From positions 1 through 5,569 of the forward strand of contig JAFSIU010000142.1 of NCBI GenBank assembly GCA_017439615.1: a stretch of DNA of 5,569 nucleotides, written 5' to 3'. Position numbers and translations under genes: made by a program. Under the pieces are notes generated by a model. The model saw only the letters and a list, made by a program, of their open reading frames with translations. It searched no databases and was not told the DNA's origin. This stretch comes from Bacillota bacterium. GTDB lineage: Bacteria; Bacillota; Dehalobacteriia; UBA4068. Shown piece after piece: positions 1-5,407 of the stretch (position 1 is its first letter; each line of letters starts with the position of its first letter).

Positions 1-34
1 GCCTAAGGGGTTCGCAATCCCCCCCCTGGCCCCC
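1..34. other. G/C-rich hairpin at the window edge, no gene
   Basis: GGGGTT (7-12) can pair with the AA and CCCC at 17-22 across a three-base CGC loop if one T is bulged. A run of eight C (19-26) and a run of five C (30-34) follow. The composition is very unlike the AT-rich repeat that starts at 35, so this looks like a different sequence unit cut by the window edge. It might be the end of another element or an unrelated intergenic hairpin. Confidence 0.35.
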
Positions 35-173
35 TGCAAAAACAAATACAAATTTGGCTCTTTTATAAAAATAACTGTAGAAGCAAAACCAATACTCTAA
101 ACAAATAAACCCCACATCAAATTATTAATGTGGGGTTTGCTTTGTAATAACAACTGTTTTAGGAACACCGACC
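35..173 (+). repeat. Left copy of a long inverted, non-coding repeat
   Basis: This stretch begins TGCAAAAACAAATAC and ends AACACCGACC. The reverse complement of 5408-5569 begins and ends almost identically and aligns along its whole length. By hand I count about 103 of 131 aligned bases identical (about 79%), leaving out one single-base gap and a 22-bp tandem duplication present only in the right copy. The half nearer the window edge is better conserved (about 84%) than the inner half (about 73%). Similarity stops abruptly after ACCGACC in both copies. No open frame is shared, and neither copy has terminal inverted repeats of its own. It is AT-rich and carries a strong hairpin at 107-138. It could be a dispersed intergenic repeat, a MITE-like element or the end of a larger element; the sequence does not say which. 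Confidence 0.85.
107..138 (-). terminator. Intrinsic terminator of the minus-strand operon, inside the left repeat
   Basis: Read on the minus strand, AAACCCCACAT (138-128) pairs perfectly with ATGTGGGGTTT (117-107), an 11-bp stem with a 10-nt loop. It is followed by TTTATTTGTTTAG, a T-rich tract. It lies about 95 bases past the stop of the acyltransferase gene, with no better candidate in between, so it is the likely end of the operon. The right repeat copy keeps only a damaged form of this stem. Confidence 0.75.
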
Positions 174-232
174 ATATGGGAGGCTTTTTCTATTGCTATA
201 AGTTGATTGAATTCACAATAAGGCATTAGCTG

Positions 233-1288
233 TTATGCTTTTGCCTTACGGCAGGAGGTGATAAGCTTGACAGCTTTTTCGACCAGCCATGTGCTGAGAA
301 CAGAGAAAACGACCACCGCAGCCAGATAGGCTCCTGCCGCCTGCCAATAATCATGGCCTGAAAAGCGCATGATAGCAATAACAGTGAAAATACCCTGATT
401 GAGGTAAACGGCATAGCTGAGCTTGCCGAGATATGCCGACAATCTGTTGTTCAGCAGGCGGGATAAAAAGCTGTTGCCAAGGAAAATGCTTGTTACAAAA
501 ACAGCCATCAGCGGCAGGACGAGAAAATCCCAATGAGTGTAGCCGCCATGATAGATTATGCGCAAAAAGAGAGCAAAAATTCCCAGCTCAAGGATGCTGC
601 TGAAAAAGCCGAAGCGTCCCTGAAACACAGGCTTAAGCCTGATATAAGCCAGATAGCACAGGCAGCCGAGGCTCATGCCGGCAAGCGCACGGAAAACACC
701 GTTGCAGACTAGGAATTTGCAGGTGAGATTCTGATTGAGAAAATCCGCGGACTGAAAAAACTGTGCATATATTATGCAAATCAATGCCGGAGCAAAGAAA
801 TAAAGAAAGCGCTGTCTGTTTCTGAGCAGCAAATAATATATCACAAAGGAGGCTATCAGCAGAGCGCTGACATACCAGGCAGGTGTGTTTATCATACTTT
901 TGGCGCCAAAGCCGAATTGTCCGAGCATAAAGAACTCCCAGAAACCGACCGTTACCACCTTGGTGACGCTATATCCGACCATAGTCAGACAAAGCACAGC
1001 AAGAATGATCAGCGTAAAGGCATGATGAGGGAAAAGACGCAGGTATTTTTTGCCGAAATATCCGGCTGCCGCCTTTTCGGGTCTCAGAAAATCTTCTGCC
1101 GAGGCTTTTTGCTCAAAATGCTGCATCAGCAAAAAGCCGCTGACGATGAAAAAGAACTCCACAGCCAGATAGCCGCCCTTGAAAGGCATTCCTGCCTCCT
1201 GTGCGCCGCCATAGCCGAGAAAATGATATAAACAAATGATTATACAGAAAATAAATCTCCACGCCTCGACCGCAAAATTCTTCTTCAT
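233..1288 (-). CDS. Acyltransferase-3 family integral membrane protein (glycan O-acyltransferase)
   Basis: This 351-residue protein is of normal length for the acyltransferase-3 family (OafA/WecH-like), which moves acyl, usually acetyl, groups onto extracytoplasmic sugars. Family marks are visible. The opening helix VEAWRFIFCIIICLYHF holds Arg11 and the expected catalytic-type His22. GYLAVEFFFIVSGFLL lies at 39-54, a basic KKYLRLFP segment at 80-87, NTPAWYVSAL at 134-143, FRALAGMSLG at 199-208 and YLGKLSYAVYLNQ at 286-298. About ten hydrophobic segments are spread along it. The start at 1288 is chosen because AAGGAGAAG lies just upstream; a longer open frame to 1414 overlaps tagA and has no better ribosome site. 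It begins 23 bases after the tagA stop, so the two are surely co-transcribed. The substrate is unknown; the neighbours suggest a wall glycopolymer or its precursor. Confidence 0.9.
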   Translation of the reverse strand: MKKNFAVEAWRFIFCIIICLYHFLGYGGAQEAGMPFKGGYLAVEFFFIVSGFLLMQHFEQKASAEDFLRPEKAAAGYFGKKYLRLFPHHAFTLIILAVLCLTMVGYSVTKVVTVGFWEFFMLGQFGFGAKSMINTPAWYVSALLIASFVIYYLLLRNRQRFLYFFAPALICIIYAQFFQSADFLNQNLTCKFLVCNGVFRALAGMSLGCLCYLAYIRLKPVFQGRFGFFSSILELGIFALFLRIIYHGGYTHWDFLVLPLMAVFVTSIFLGNSFLSRLLNNRLSAYLGKLSYAVYLNQGIFTVIAIMRFSGHDYWQAAGAYLAAVVVFSVLSTWLVEKAVKLITSCRKAKA

Positions 1289-1311
1289 GGACTTCTCCTT
1301 TTGGTTATGGA

Positions 1312-2043
1312 TTATTTTTTCTTTTTTGCCTGTCTTTTGACTGCCTGCATAAAAAGCGGCAGTCGCATAGTACGCTTCCAGCGCGAAGGCTGCAGAACCG
1401 TACGCCAAAGCCATTCGAGGCGCATTTTTTGTATCAGCTTGGGAGCGCGCTTGACACGGCCGGCAAAAACATCAAAGCTGCCGCCGACACCGATAATGAC
1501 CATAGAAGGAAGATAATCCATCATTTTTTGAATGATGAATTCCTGCTTGGGAGCACCCATTGCCACAAAGAGAATATCAGCGCCGGAATCCTCAATCATT
1601 GTTATCACACCTGCAAGACCTGTTTCTTCCTTCAAAAAGAAGCCGTGATAGGTGCCGCAGACCTCAAGTCCCGTATATTTTTTCTGTAAAGCGGCTGCGG
1701 CATCACGCGCCACACCGTCCTCCGCACCGAGCAAAAAGACCTTATGTCCCTTCTCCGCTGCCTGTTTGCAGAGCTGCTCCATCAGATCAACGCCTGCGAC
1801 ACGCTCCGAAACAGGATCACCGAGTGTTTGTGCCGCCCAGACAATGCCTGTGCCATCGGGAGTAACAAGAGCTGCATTATTGATGATATTCTGCAGCTTT
1901 TCATCCGATTGCGCGATATAGGCGATCTCGGCATTCAGGGTAACGATATGTGCCATTCTTTTTTCACGAATGAACTGCTCAATGAGGCAGAGCGAATCCT
2001 GCATATTAACATTATCAACACGGGAGCCTAAAATTTCGGGCAT
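1312..2043 (-). CDS. tagA: WecG/TagA/CpsF family glycosyltransferase (UDP-ManNAc transferase type)
   Basis: At 243 residues it has the usual length for GT26-family TagA. The known reaction is transfer of N-acetylmannosamine from UDP-ManNAc to undecaprenyl-PP-GlcNAc at the inner membrane face, the second step in making the wall teichoic acid linkage unit. Relatives use other sugars. Visible marks are TLNAE (Thr35, Asn37), TPDGTG with the expected catalytic Asp63, RVAGVDLM (81-88), GAPKQE (163-168), GVGGSFDVFAG (185-195) and RAP (199-201). The basic, aromatic C-terminal segment LEWLWRTVLQPSRWKR (209-224) matches the membrane-binding appendage of TagA. The start is backed by AGAAGGAG six bases upstream. 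The acyltransferase gene follows directly. A terminator lies upstream with no obvious promoter after it, so expression may come from read-through. The sugar specificity cannot be read from the sequence. Confidence 0.93.
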   Translation of the reverse strand: MPEILGSRVDNVNMQDSLCLIEQFIREKRMAHIVTLNAEIAYIAQSDEKLQNIINNAALVTPDGTGIVWAAQTLGDPVSERVAGVDLMEQLCKQAAEKGHKVFLLGAEDGVARDAAAALQKKYTGLEVCGTYHGFFLKEETGLAGVITMIEDSGADILFVAMGAPKQEFIIQKMMDYLPSMVIIGVGGSFDVFAGRVKRAPKLIQKMRLEWLWRTVLQPSRWKRTMRLPLFMQAVKRQAKKKK

Positions 2044-2085
2044 GGTTTTCTCCTTCTCTAGTTTCCAACTTTGGTTTTAATGATG

Positions 2086-2111
2086 AAAAAGGGTGCTGAA
2101 GCACCCTTTTT
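2086..2111 (-). terminator. Intrinsic terminator or attenuator between the LCP gene and tagA
   Basis: On the minus strand AAAAAGGGTGC, a TTCA loop and GCACCCTTTTT form a perfect 11-bp hairpin that ends in its own run of T. It begins eight bases past the LCP stop codon. The symmetric A and T tracts would let it act on either strand, but all genes here run on the minus strand. Only 42 bases separate it from the tagA start, and I see no convincing -35/-10 pair in them, so it may let through part of the transcription rather than stop it all. Confidence 0.85.
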
Positions 2112-2119
2112 GTTCTTTT

Positions 2120-3679
2120 TTAGTTCTGTCCGGGAGGAATGACCTCGACGGAGGGCTGCTGTTCGCCGCCTGTTGCAGGTTCATCGCCTGTTGCAGGTTC
2201 ATCGCCTGTTGCAGGTTCATCGCCTGTTGCAGGTTCATCACCTGTTGTAGGCTCATCGCCTGTTGCAGGTTCGTCACCTGTTGTAGGCTCATCGCCTGTT
2301 GCAGGTTCGTCACCTGTTGTGGGTTCGTCACCTGTTGTGGGTTCGTCACCTGTTGTGGGTTCGTCACCTGTTGTGGGTTCATCACCTGTTGTAGGTTCGT
2401 CACCAGTTGTAGGTTCGTCACCAGTTGTAGGTTCGTCACCAGTGGTAGGCTCGTCACCTGTTGTAGGTTCGTCACCTGTTGTAGGTTCGTCACCTGTTGT
2501 GGGAGCATTGGGATCTACCGGAGGCACCTGTTCTTCAGTCGGCGGTACATAATAGCTGGGGAATTCGGTGCTGTTGGAGGCATCAGGGAAATGCAGAACA
2601 AGAGAATCGCCTTCAACATTCATAACATCTGCCAGCAAGGCTCTGACATCTGTTTCATTGCAGATATAATAGCTGACATTGTTGATATAGCGGCCATCAC
2701 CGGGAACCGTGAAGGACTGCATAGTGGCAAGATCCATTTTGAAAGCCTTGTCTGCCAGACTGATAAGCTCACTGGTGGAAAAATCTGTTTCCACATTCTT
2801 TACACCGATGCTGATAAAAGCGGGGATTTTGGCAACATTGCCAAGCACGAGCACCTGATTGGCAAGCTCGGTGAGGAAATATTGCTGTCTTTCAACACGG
2901 CCGATATCTGCCATGATTGGCTCACGATAGCGAACAAAACCGAGTGCATCATGACCGTCGAGCACCTGAAGCCCCTTTTCGATATAGATATTTTCATCAT
3001 TGTTCACCATATCAAAGGGGACATCGATCTCCACGCCATTGATCTCATCAACAAGTGCGACAAAGCCCTGGAAATTGATCTTGATATAATTATCGATCTT
3101 GATACCGAAGGTGTTTTCGATGGTGGAACGGGTAAGAGTGATGCCGCCATAGGCATAAGCATGATTGATCTTGGTTTTGGTAGAGGAGCCGGGAATGGAA
3201 ACATAAGTATCACGAGGGATGGAAAGCAGACGGATCTCATTATTCACCTCATCCCAAAAGGCAAGCATAATGGTATCGCTGCGGCCGATATCAGTTTCTC
3301 TTTCATCACAGCCGATAAGCAAAATGGTGCAGACTCCATCACCCTCGGGATCAGGATCTGTAACCGAAGGAACAGAAGGATCATCCGGAGAAGCGGGCTG
3401 ATCGGGATCAATAGGCGTAGTGGGATCCTGATTGTCGGGGAAATAGGAATTGATAACATCCTTGCTTGTAACATATTTATCACTTAGGTCGGGCAGCAGG
3501 GCATTGGAAACCACATAGCCGGAGAAGAAGCACCACACGATGACAAAGAGGAAGAGCAGGCTGATAGCCCATTTCTTTTTGGGGGAGCAGGAGGCAAACC
3601 ATGATTTCTTTTTGCCATTGCCGAATTCCCAAAAGCTTCCCGAATGTCTGTACTTGCTGTTTCTGTTATACTCTGACAT
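2120..3679 (-). CDS. LytR-CpsA-Psr (LCP) family glycopolymer ligase with a TTGDEP repeat tail
   Basis: LCP proteins transfer glycopolymers (teichoic acid, capsule and similar) from undecaprenyl pyrophosphate to peptidoglycan on the outer membrane face. This 519-residue protein has a basic cytoplasmic end (1-36), one membrane segment (about 37-60) and a Pro/Asp-rich linker (81-112). The LCP domain runs from about 115 to 360. Its marks are LLIGCDER with Asp125 and Arg127, GRSD (Arg133, Asp135), LSIPRDTYV with Arg156 and Asp157, KINHAYAYGG (170-179), and ALGFVRYR followed by DIGRVERQQ (258-266). These cover the usual phosphate- and metal-binding positions. Residues 394-501 are 18 hexapeptide repeats, an unusual addition that makes the protein longer than a typical LCP. 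AGAGGTG lies upstream of the ATG. The secreted domain gene ends 54 bases upstream with no terminator, so the two are probably co-transcribed. The natural substrate is unknown. Confidence 0.94.
   Translation of the reverse strand: MSEYNRNSKYRHSGSFWEFGNGKKKSWFASCSPKKKWAISLLFLFVIVWCFFSGYVVSNALLPDLSDKYVTSKDVINSYFPDNQDPTTPIDPDQPASPDDPSVPSVTDPDPEGDGVCTILLIGCDERETDIGRSDTIMLAFWDEVNNEIRLLSIPRDTYVSIPGSSTKTKINHAYAYGGITLTRSTIENTFGIKIDNYIKINFQGFVALVDEINGVEIDVPFDMVNNDENIYIEKGLQVLDGHDALGFVRYREPIMADIGRVERQQYFLTELANQVLVLGNVAKIPAFISIGVKNVETDFSTSELISLADKAFKMDLATMQSFTVPGDGRYINNVSYYICNETDVRALLADVMNVEGDSLVLHFPDASNSTEFPSYYVPPTEEQVPPVDPNAPTTGDEPTTGDEPTTGDEPTTGDEPTTGDEPTTGDEPTTGDEPTTGDEPTTGDEPTTGDEPTTGDEPATGDEPTTGDEPATGDEPTTGDEPATGDEPATGDEPATGDEPATGGEQQPSVEVIPPGQN
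2162..2501 (-). repeat. 18-bp in-frame tandem repeat encoding (T/A)TGDEP, 18 full units plus one degenerate unit
   Basis: Eighteen full 18-bp units lie end to end at 2178-2501, with a degenerate unit (ATGGE) at 2162-2177. Differences between units are nearly all silent or swap Thr and Ala at the first position. Units at 2304-2375 are four identical copies, those at 2178-2231 three, and 2412-2429 repeats 2394-2411, which points to recent unit duplication. As the unit length is a multiple of three, changes in copy number leave the frame intact. Each unit has one Asp and one Glu and no basic residue, so the tail carries about 36 negative charges. It is probably an extended, flexible stalk outside the membrane. 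The repeat also keeps several false frames open on both strands. Confidence 0.97.
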
Positions 3680-3733
3680 AAGACACCTCTTAAAACTTTC
3701 TTTCTAACTGATTCCGATTCTGGATATTATTCT

Positions 3734-4336
3734 TTATTCAAAATAATTTCTGACTATGATTTTTTTGGCGGCGCCATCCCAGACCACCTGACAATCGAAG
3801 GCCTGGCTGATGAAGCGCAGCGGAACAAGAGTACGGCCGTTTTCGACCATAGGGGCGGCCTGCAAAGCTGTTTCAACTCCGTTGATGGTAGCAACATTGC
3901 TGTTCAGCGGCAGAATGACGACTTTTTTGCCATTGCTGCATATAACACGCTTGTTGACTCCGTCCCAATTGACATTGATATTCAATGTCTCGCCCAAAAA
4001 ACGCAGCGGAACAAAAGTTACGCCCCCGCCGCCTTCAACGGTAACGATTTTGGGAACGATATCCATCTGATAAGCCCCTTGATTGATATATGCGGTTTTT
4101 GAATCGGGAGTGAGTACGATCTCTCTTTGCCACAGGGCCTTGGCCTGAACAATAAGCTGTTTTGCCTGTGCTTCAAGCTCGGAGACGGTAATCTCGACAT
4201 AGCTGTCCACCCAGGATTTGCTCACCAAGGGATCGGATGCATCACCTGCAAGAGAAAAAGATTGCAGCGGCATAAGCAACAAAAGCATCAGACATATCAA
4301 AAAAATTGATTTTGCATGGCCTTTTTTCGACTGCAA
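3734..4336 (-). CDS. Secreted protein with a copper amine oxidase N-terminal (stalk-type) domain, TTG start
   Basis: The 200-residue product has a signal peptide: basic QSKKGHAK, hydrophobic core about 10-24, and likely cleavage after SLA at 30. A short helical stretch (about 50-70, ELEAQAKQLIVQAKALW) follows. Then comes a Cu_amine_oxidN1-like domain (about 85-198) with two matching halves, VTFVPLRFLGETLNINVNWD and RTLVPLRFISQAFDCQVVWD. Despite its name, this domain occurs in many secreted Bacillota proteins with no oxidase part, and none is present here. An ATG at 4363 would add nine residues but has no ribosome site. AAGGAGG lies eight bases before the TTG at 4336, giving a normal signal peptide, so TTG is preferred. 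A promoter lies upstream, and the LCP gene follows 54 bases later without a terminator. A wall-associated role is inferred; the exact function is unknown. Confidence 0.85.
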   Translation of the reverse strand: MQSKKGHAKSIFLICLMLLLLMPLQSFSLAGDASDPLVSKSWVDSYVEITVSELEAQAKQLIVQAKALWQREIVLTPDSKTAYINQGAYQMDIVPKIVTVEGGGGVTFVPLRFLGETLNINVNWDGVNKRVICSNGKKVVILPLNSNVATINGVETALQAAPMVENGRTLVPLRFISQAFDCQVVWDGAAKKIIVRNYFE

Positions 4337-4344
4337 GCCCTTGT

Positions 4345-4351
4345 CCTCCTT
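4345..4351 (-). promoter_or_regulatory. Strong Shine-Dalgarno site that decides the TTG start
   Basis: On the minus strand AAGGAGG is followed by eight bases and then TTG at 4336-4334. The match and spacing are near ideal. The alternative ATG at 4363 lies upstream of this site, within the leader, and has only AGCTTGAATT before it. Confidence 0.8.
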
Positions 4352-4374
4352 CAAAATATGCATAATTCAAGCTA

Positions 4375-4403
4375 ATTCTATCACATATCCTTCCCTTTGA
4401 CTA
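4375..4403 (-). promoter_or_regulatory. Sigma-A-type promoter for the secreted-domain and LCP genes
   Basis: On the minus strand TAGTCA (-35, 4403-4398; four of six matches to TTGACA), a 17-base spacer and TAGAAT (-10, 4380-4375) form a good pair. The bases TGA just before the -10 make it an extended -10. The predicted RNA starts near 4368. That leaves only about five bases before the ATG at 4363, which is a further argument for the TTG start. Confidence 0.6.
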
Positions 4404-4412
4404 TCACAAAAT

Positions 4413-4443
4413 GCAAATTTTGCGATAAAATTTTGCAAATTGC
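4413..4443. promoter_or_regulatory. Paired palindromes upstream of the promoter, possible operator or UP element
   Basis: GCAAATTTTGC (4413-4423) and GCAAATTGC (4435-4443) are each symmetric about a central base. Their centres, 4418 and 4439, are 21 bases apart, two turns of the helix. The block lies about ten bases upstream of the -35 box of the secreted-domain gene. It could bind an activator or repressor, or act simply as an AT-rich UP element. No regulator gene is present to support a choice. Confidence 0.35.
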
Positions 4444-4499
4444 CGCTGTTTTTTCTTTTTTGAGCAAAAATATTGCCTGTTCTTTGTCAAATAGACGAA

Positions 4500-4523
4500 G
4501 GCAGGAACAAAAAAGTTCCTGCC
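4500..4523 (-). terminator. Weak hairpin terminator after the transporter gene
   Basis: GGCAGGAAC and GTTCCTGCC form a perfect 9-bp stem around a six-base loop (AAAAAA on the plus strand). On the minus strand the stem is followed by TTCGTCTATTTG, only modestly T-rich, so it may end transcription of the transporter imperfectly. It sits 65 bases past the transporter stop and separates that gene from the envelope module. The bases between stop and hairpin hold nothing else I can name. Confidence 0.55.
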
Positions 4524-4588
4524 CTTGACATATTTCTCTCTTTCATATTTAATTCTTTTTCACTGTAAAAGCACAGCTTTGGCAAAAG

Positions 4589-5296
4589 CTATTGCTGATG
4601 CTCCGAGGTATGCTTTGGCTTCAGCATACGGGCGAGATAGACAAAAGGGGTGTCGATCAGAGATGTAAAGATGAAAATGAGATAGGACGAGGCAATGACG
4701 GAGATCAGCACCGGGGTTTCATAAATGCCGTAAAAGGCAAGCACATTGAAAAGCACAGCATTGAGCAGCTGTGAAACAAGAGTCGAGCCATTGTTTCTCA
4801 GCCACAGAAAACGACGGCGGTCGGCATTGCGCGAGGTAAACTGCCACCATTTGTGATAAAGCCAGACATCAAGCTTCTGACAGATAGCATAGGCGATAAG
4901 GCTTGCTGCCACGATTCTGGGAGTATAGGCAAAAAGGGTGCTGATGGAGCCAAATGCCCAGTCCTCTGCCGCAGGAGTGAAAAGCAGCCAGAAGGCGCTG
5001 ATGCCGATGAACAGCACTGAGCTCAAAATACCGATATTCACAGCTGTTTGTGCTGTTTTTTTGCCATGGTTTTCGCTCAGGATATCCGTGATCAGAAAGG
5101 TCGCGGCAAAAAGCACATTGCCCAAAGTCTGTGTGATGCCGAAGGCATCGACCAGAATAAGCACCTCGATATTCGCCATGATCGTCATAATAGCCATAAA
5201 GGCACATAAGCCGCGCACACCAAAAAAGCGATAGCAGACAACAGTCAATACATAAACAGCCAATAATTCAAAAATCAAAAGCAACTCATTGCTCAT
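4589..5296 (-). CDS. yhhQ: Queuosine-precursor transporter, YhhQ/VUT family
   Basis: This 235-residue membrane protein belongs to the VUT/YhhQ family (COG1738 type), which takes up the queuosine precursors preQ0 or preQ1 for the tRNA wobble base. Marks of the family are ANIEVLILVDAFG (41-53), TLGNVLFAATFLITDILSE (58-76) followed by NHGKK, DVWLYHKW (143-150), LWLRNNGSTLVSQLLN (164-179) and SLIDTPF (212-218). About six hydrophobic segments are visible. The start at 5296 is preferred over the ATG at 5317 because GAGGT lies seven bases before it and the predicted RNA start leaves too little leader for 5317. It has its own promoter and is separated from the downstream genes by a hairpin. No queuosine synthesis gene is in the window, so the exact substrate is inferred from the family. 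Confidence 0.9.
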   Translation of the reverse strand: MSNELLLIFELLAVYVLTVVCYRFFGVRGLCAFMAIMTIMANIEVLILVDAFGITQTLGNVLFAATFLITDILSENHGKKTAQTAVNIGILSSVLFIGISAFWLLFTPAAEDWAFGSISTLFAYTPRIVAASLIAYAICQKLDVWLYHKWWQFTSRNADRRRFLWLRNNGSTLVSQLLNAVLFNVLAFYGIYETPVLISVIASSYLIFIFTSLIDTPFVYLARMLKPKHTSEHQQ

Positions 5297-5334
5297 TGAA
5301 AGGACCTCGTTTTCCATTCAGAATTATGCCATTC

Positions 5335-5364
5335 AGCATATCAAAAAAACCCTTTTTTTACAAG
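5335..5364 (-). promoter_or_regulatory. Sigma-A-type promoter for the transporter gene
   Basis: On the minus strand TTGTAA (5364-5359), an 18-base spacer made largely of A and T runs, and TATGCT (5340-5335) give a plausible -35/-10 pair. The RNA would start near 5328 and leave a leader of about 31 bases. That is too short for a preQ1 riboswitch, and I see none of the usual preQ1 motif further upstream. Confidence 0.5.
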
Positions 5365-5365
5365 C

Positions 5366-5396
5366 GGATTTTTCATTTGCCGCAAAAGAAAAATCC
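5366..5396. other. Long hairpin between the right repeat and the transporter promoter
   Basis: GGATTTTTC (5366-5374) and GAAAAATCC (5388-5396) pair over nine bases, and TTTG (5376-5379) with CAAA (5383-5386) extends the stem past one A/A mismatch. It directly adjoins the -35 box of the transporter promoter. No T-run follows on either side, so it is not a normal terminator. It could block transcription arriving from outside or bind a regulator. It has no counterpart at the left end, so it is not part of the repeat. Confidence 0.4.
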
Positions 5397-5407
5397 CTCT
5401 CCGTTAA

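Noticed and set aside
1289..1414. N-terminal extension of the acyltransferase to an ATG at 1414
   Set aside because: The added 42 residues overlap the tagA coding region in another frame and lack family similarity. The ATG at 1288 has a good Shine-Dalgarno site and the expected first helix.
2162..2501. CRISPR array
   Set aside because: The units are contiguous 18-mers without spacers and encode an in-frame protein repeat.
2077..2552. Other open frames through the repeat array (NLQQVT-type and SSPVVG-type repeats)
   Set aside because: An 18-bp tandem unit without stops stays open in several frames. Only the TTGDEP frame continues into a recognised domain with a membrane segment and ribosome site.
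2093..3487. Long plus-strand open frame of 464 codons opposite the LCP gene
   Set aside because: It lies wholly within the LCP gene on the other strand. Its Cys-rich periodic part is the 18-bp repeat read backwards, and it has no family motif.
3734..4336. Copper amine oxidase enzyme
   Set aside because: Only the small N-terminal stalk-type domain is present. The catalytic domain with its topaquinone site is absent and would not fit in 200 residues.
4459..4490. TTGACA on the minus strand near 4490 as a second promoter
   Set aside because: The -35 is perfect, but no acceptable -10 lies 16-18 bases downstream of it.
4575..4590. Small hairpin AGCTTT-AAAGCT overlapping the transporter stop as a terminator
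   Set aside because: The stem is only six weak pairs and no proper T-run follows; the hairpin at 4500-4523 is the better candidate.
5297..5317. Upstream ATG at 5317 as the transporter start
   Set aside because: It has no ribosome site and would leave a leader of only about ten bases from the predicted promoter. GAGGT favours 5296.
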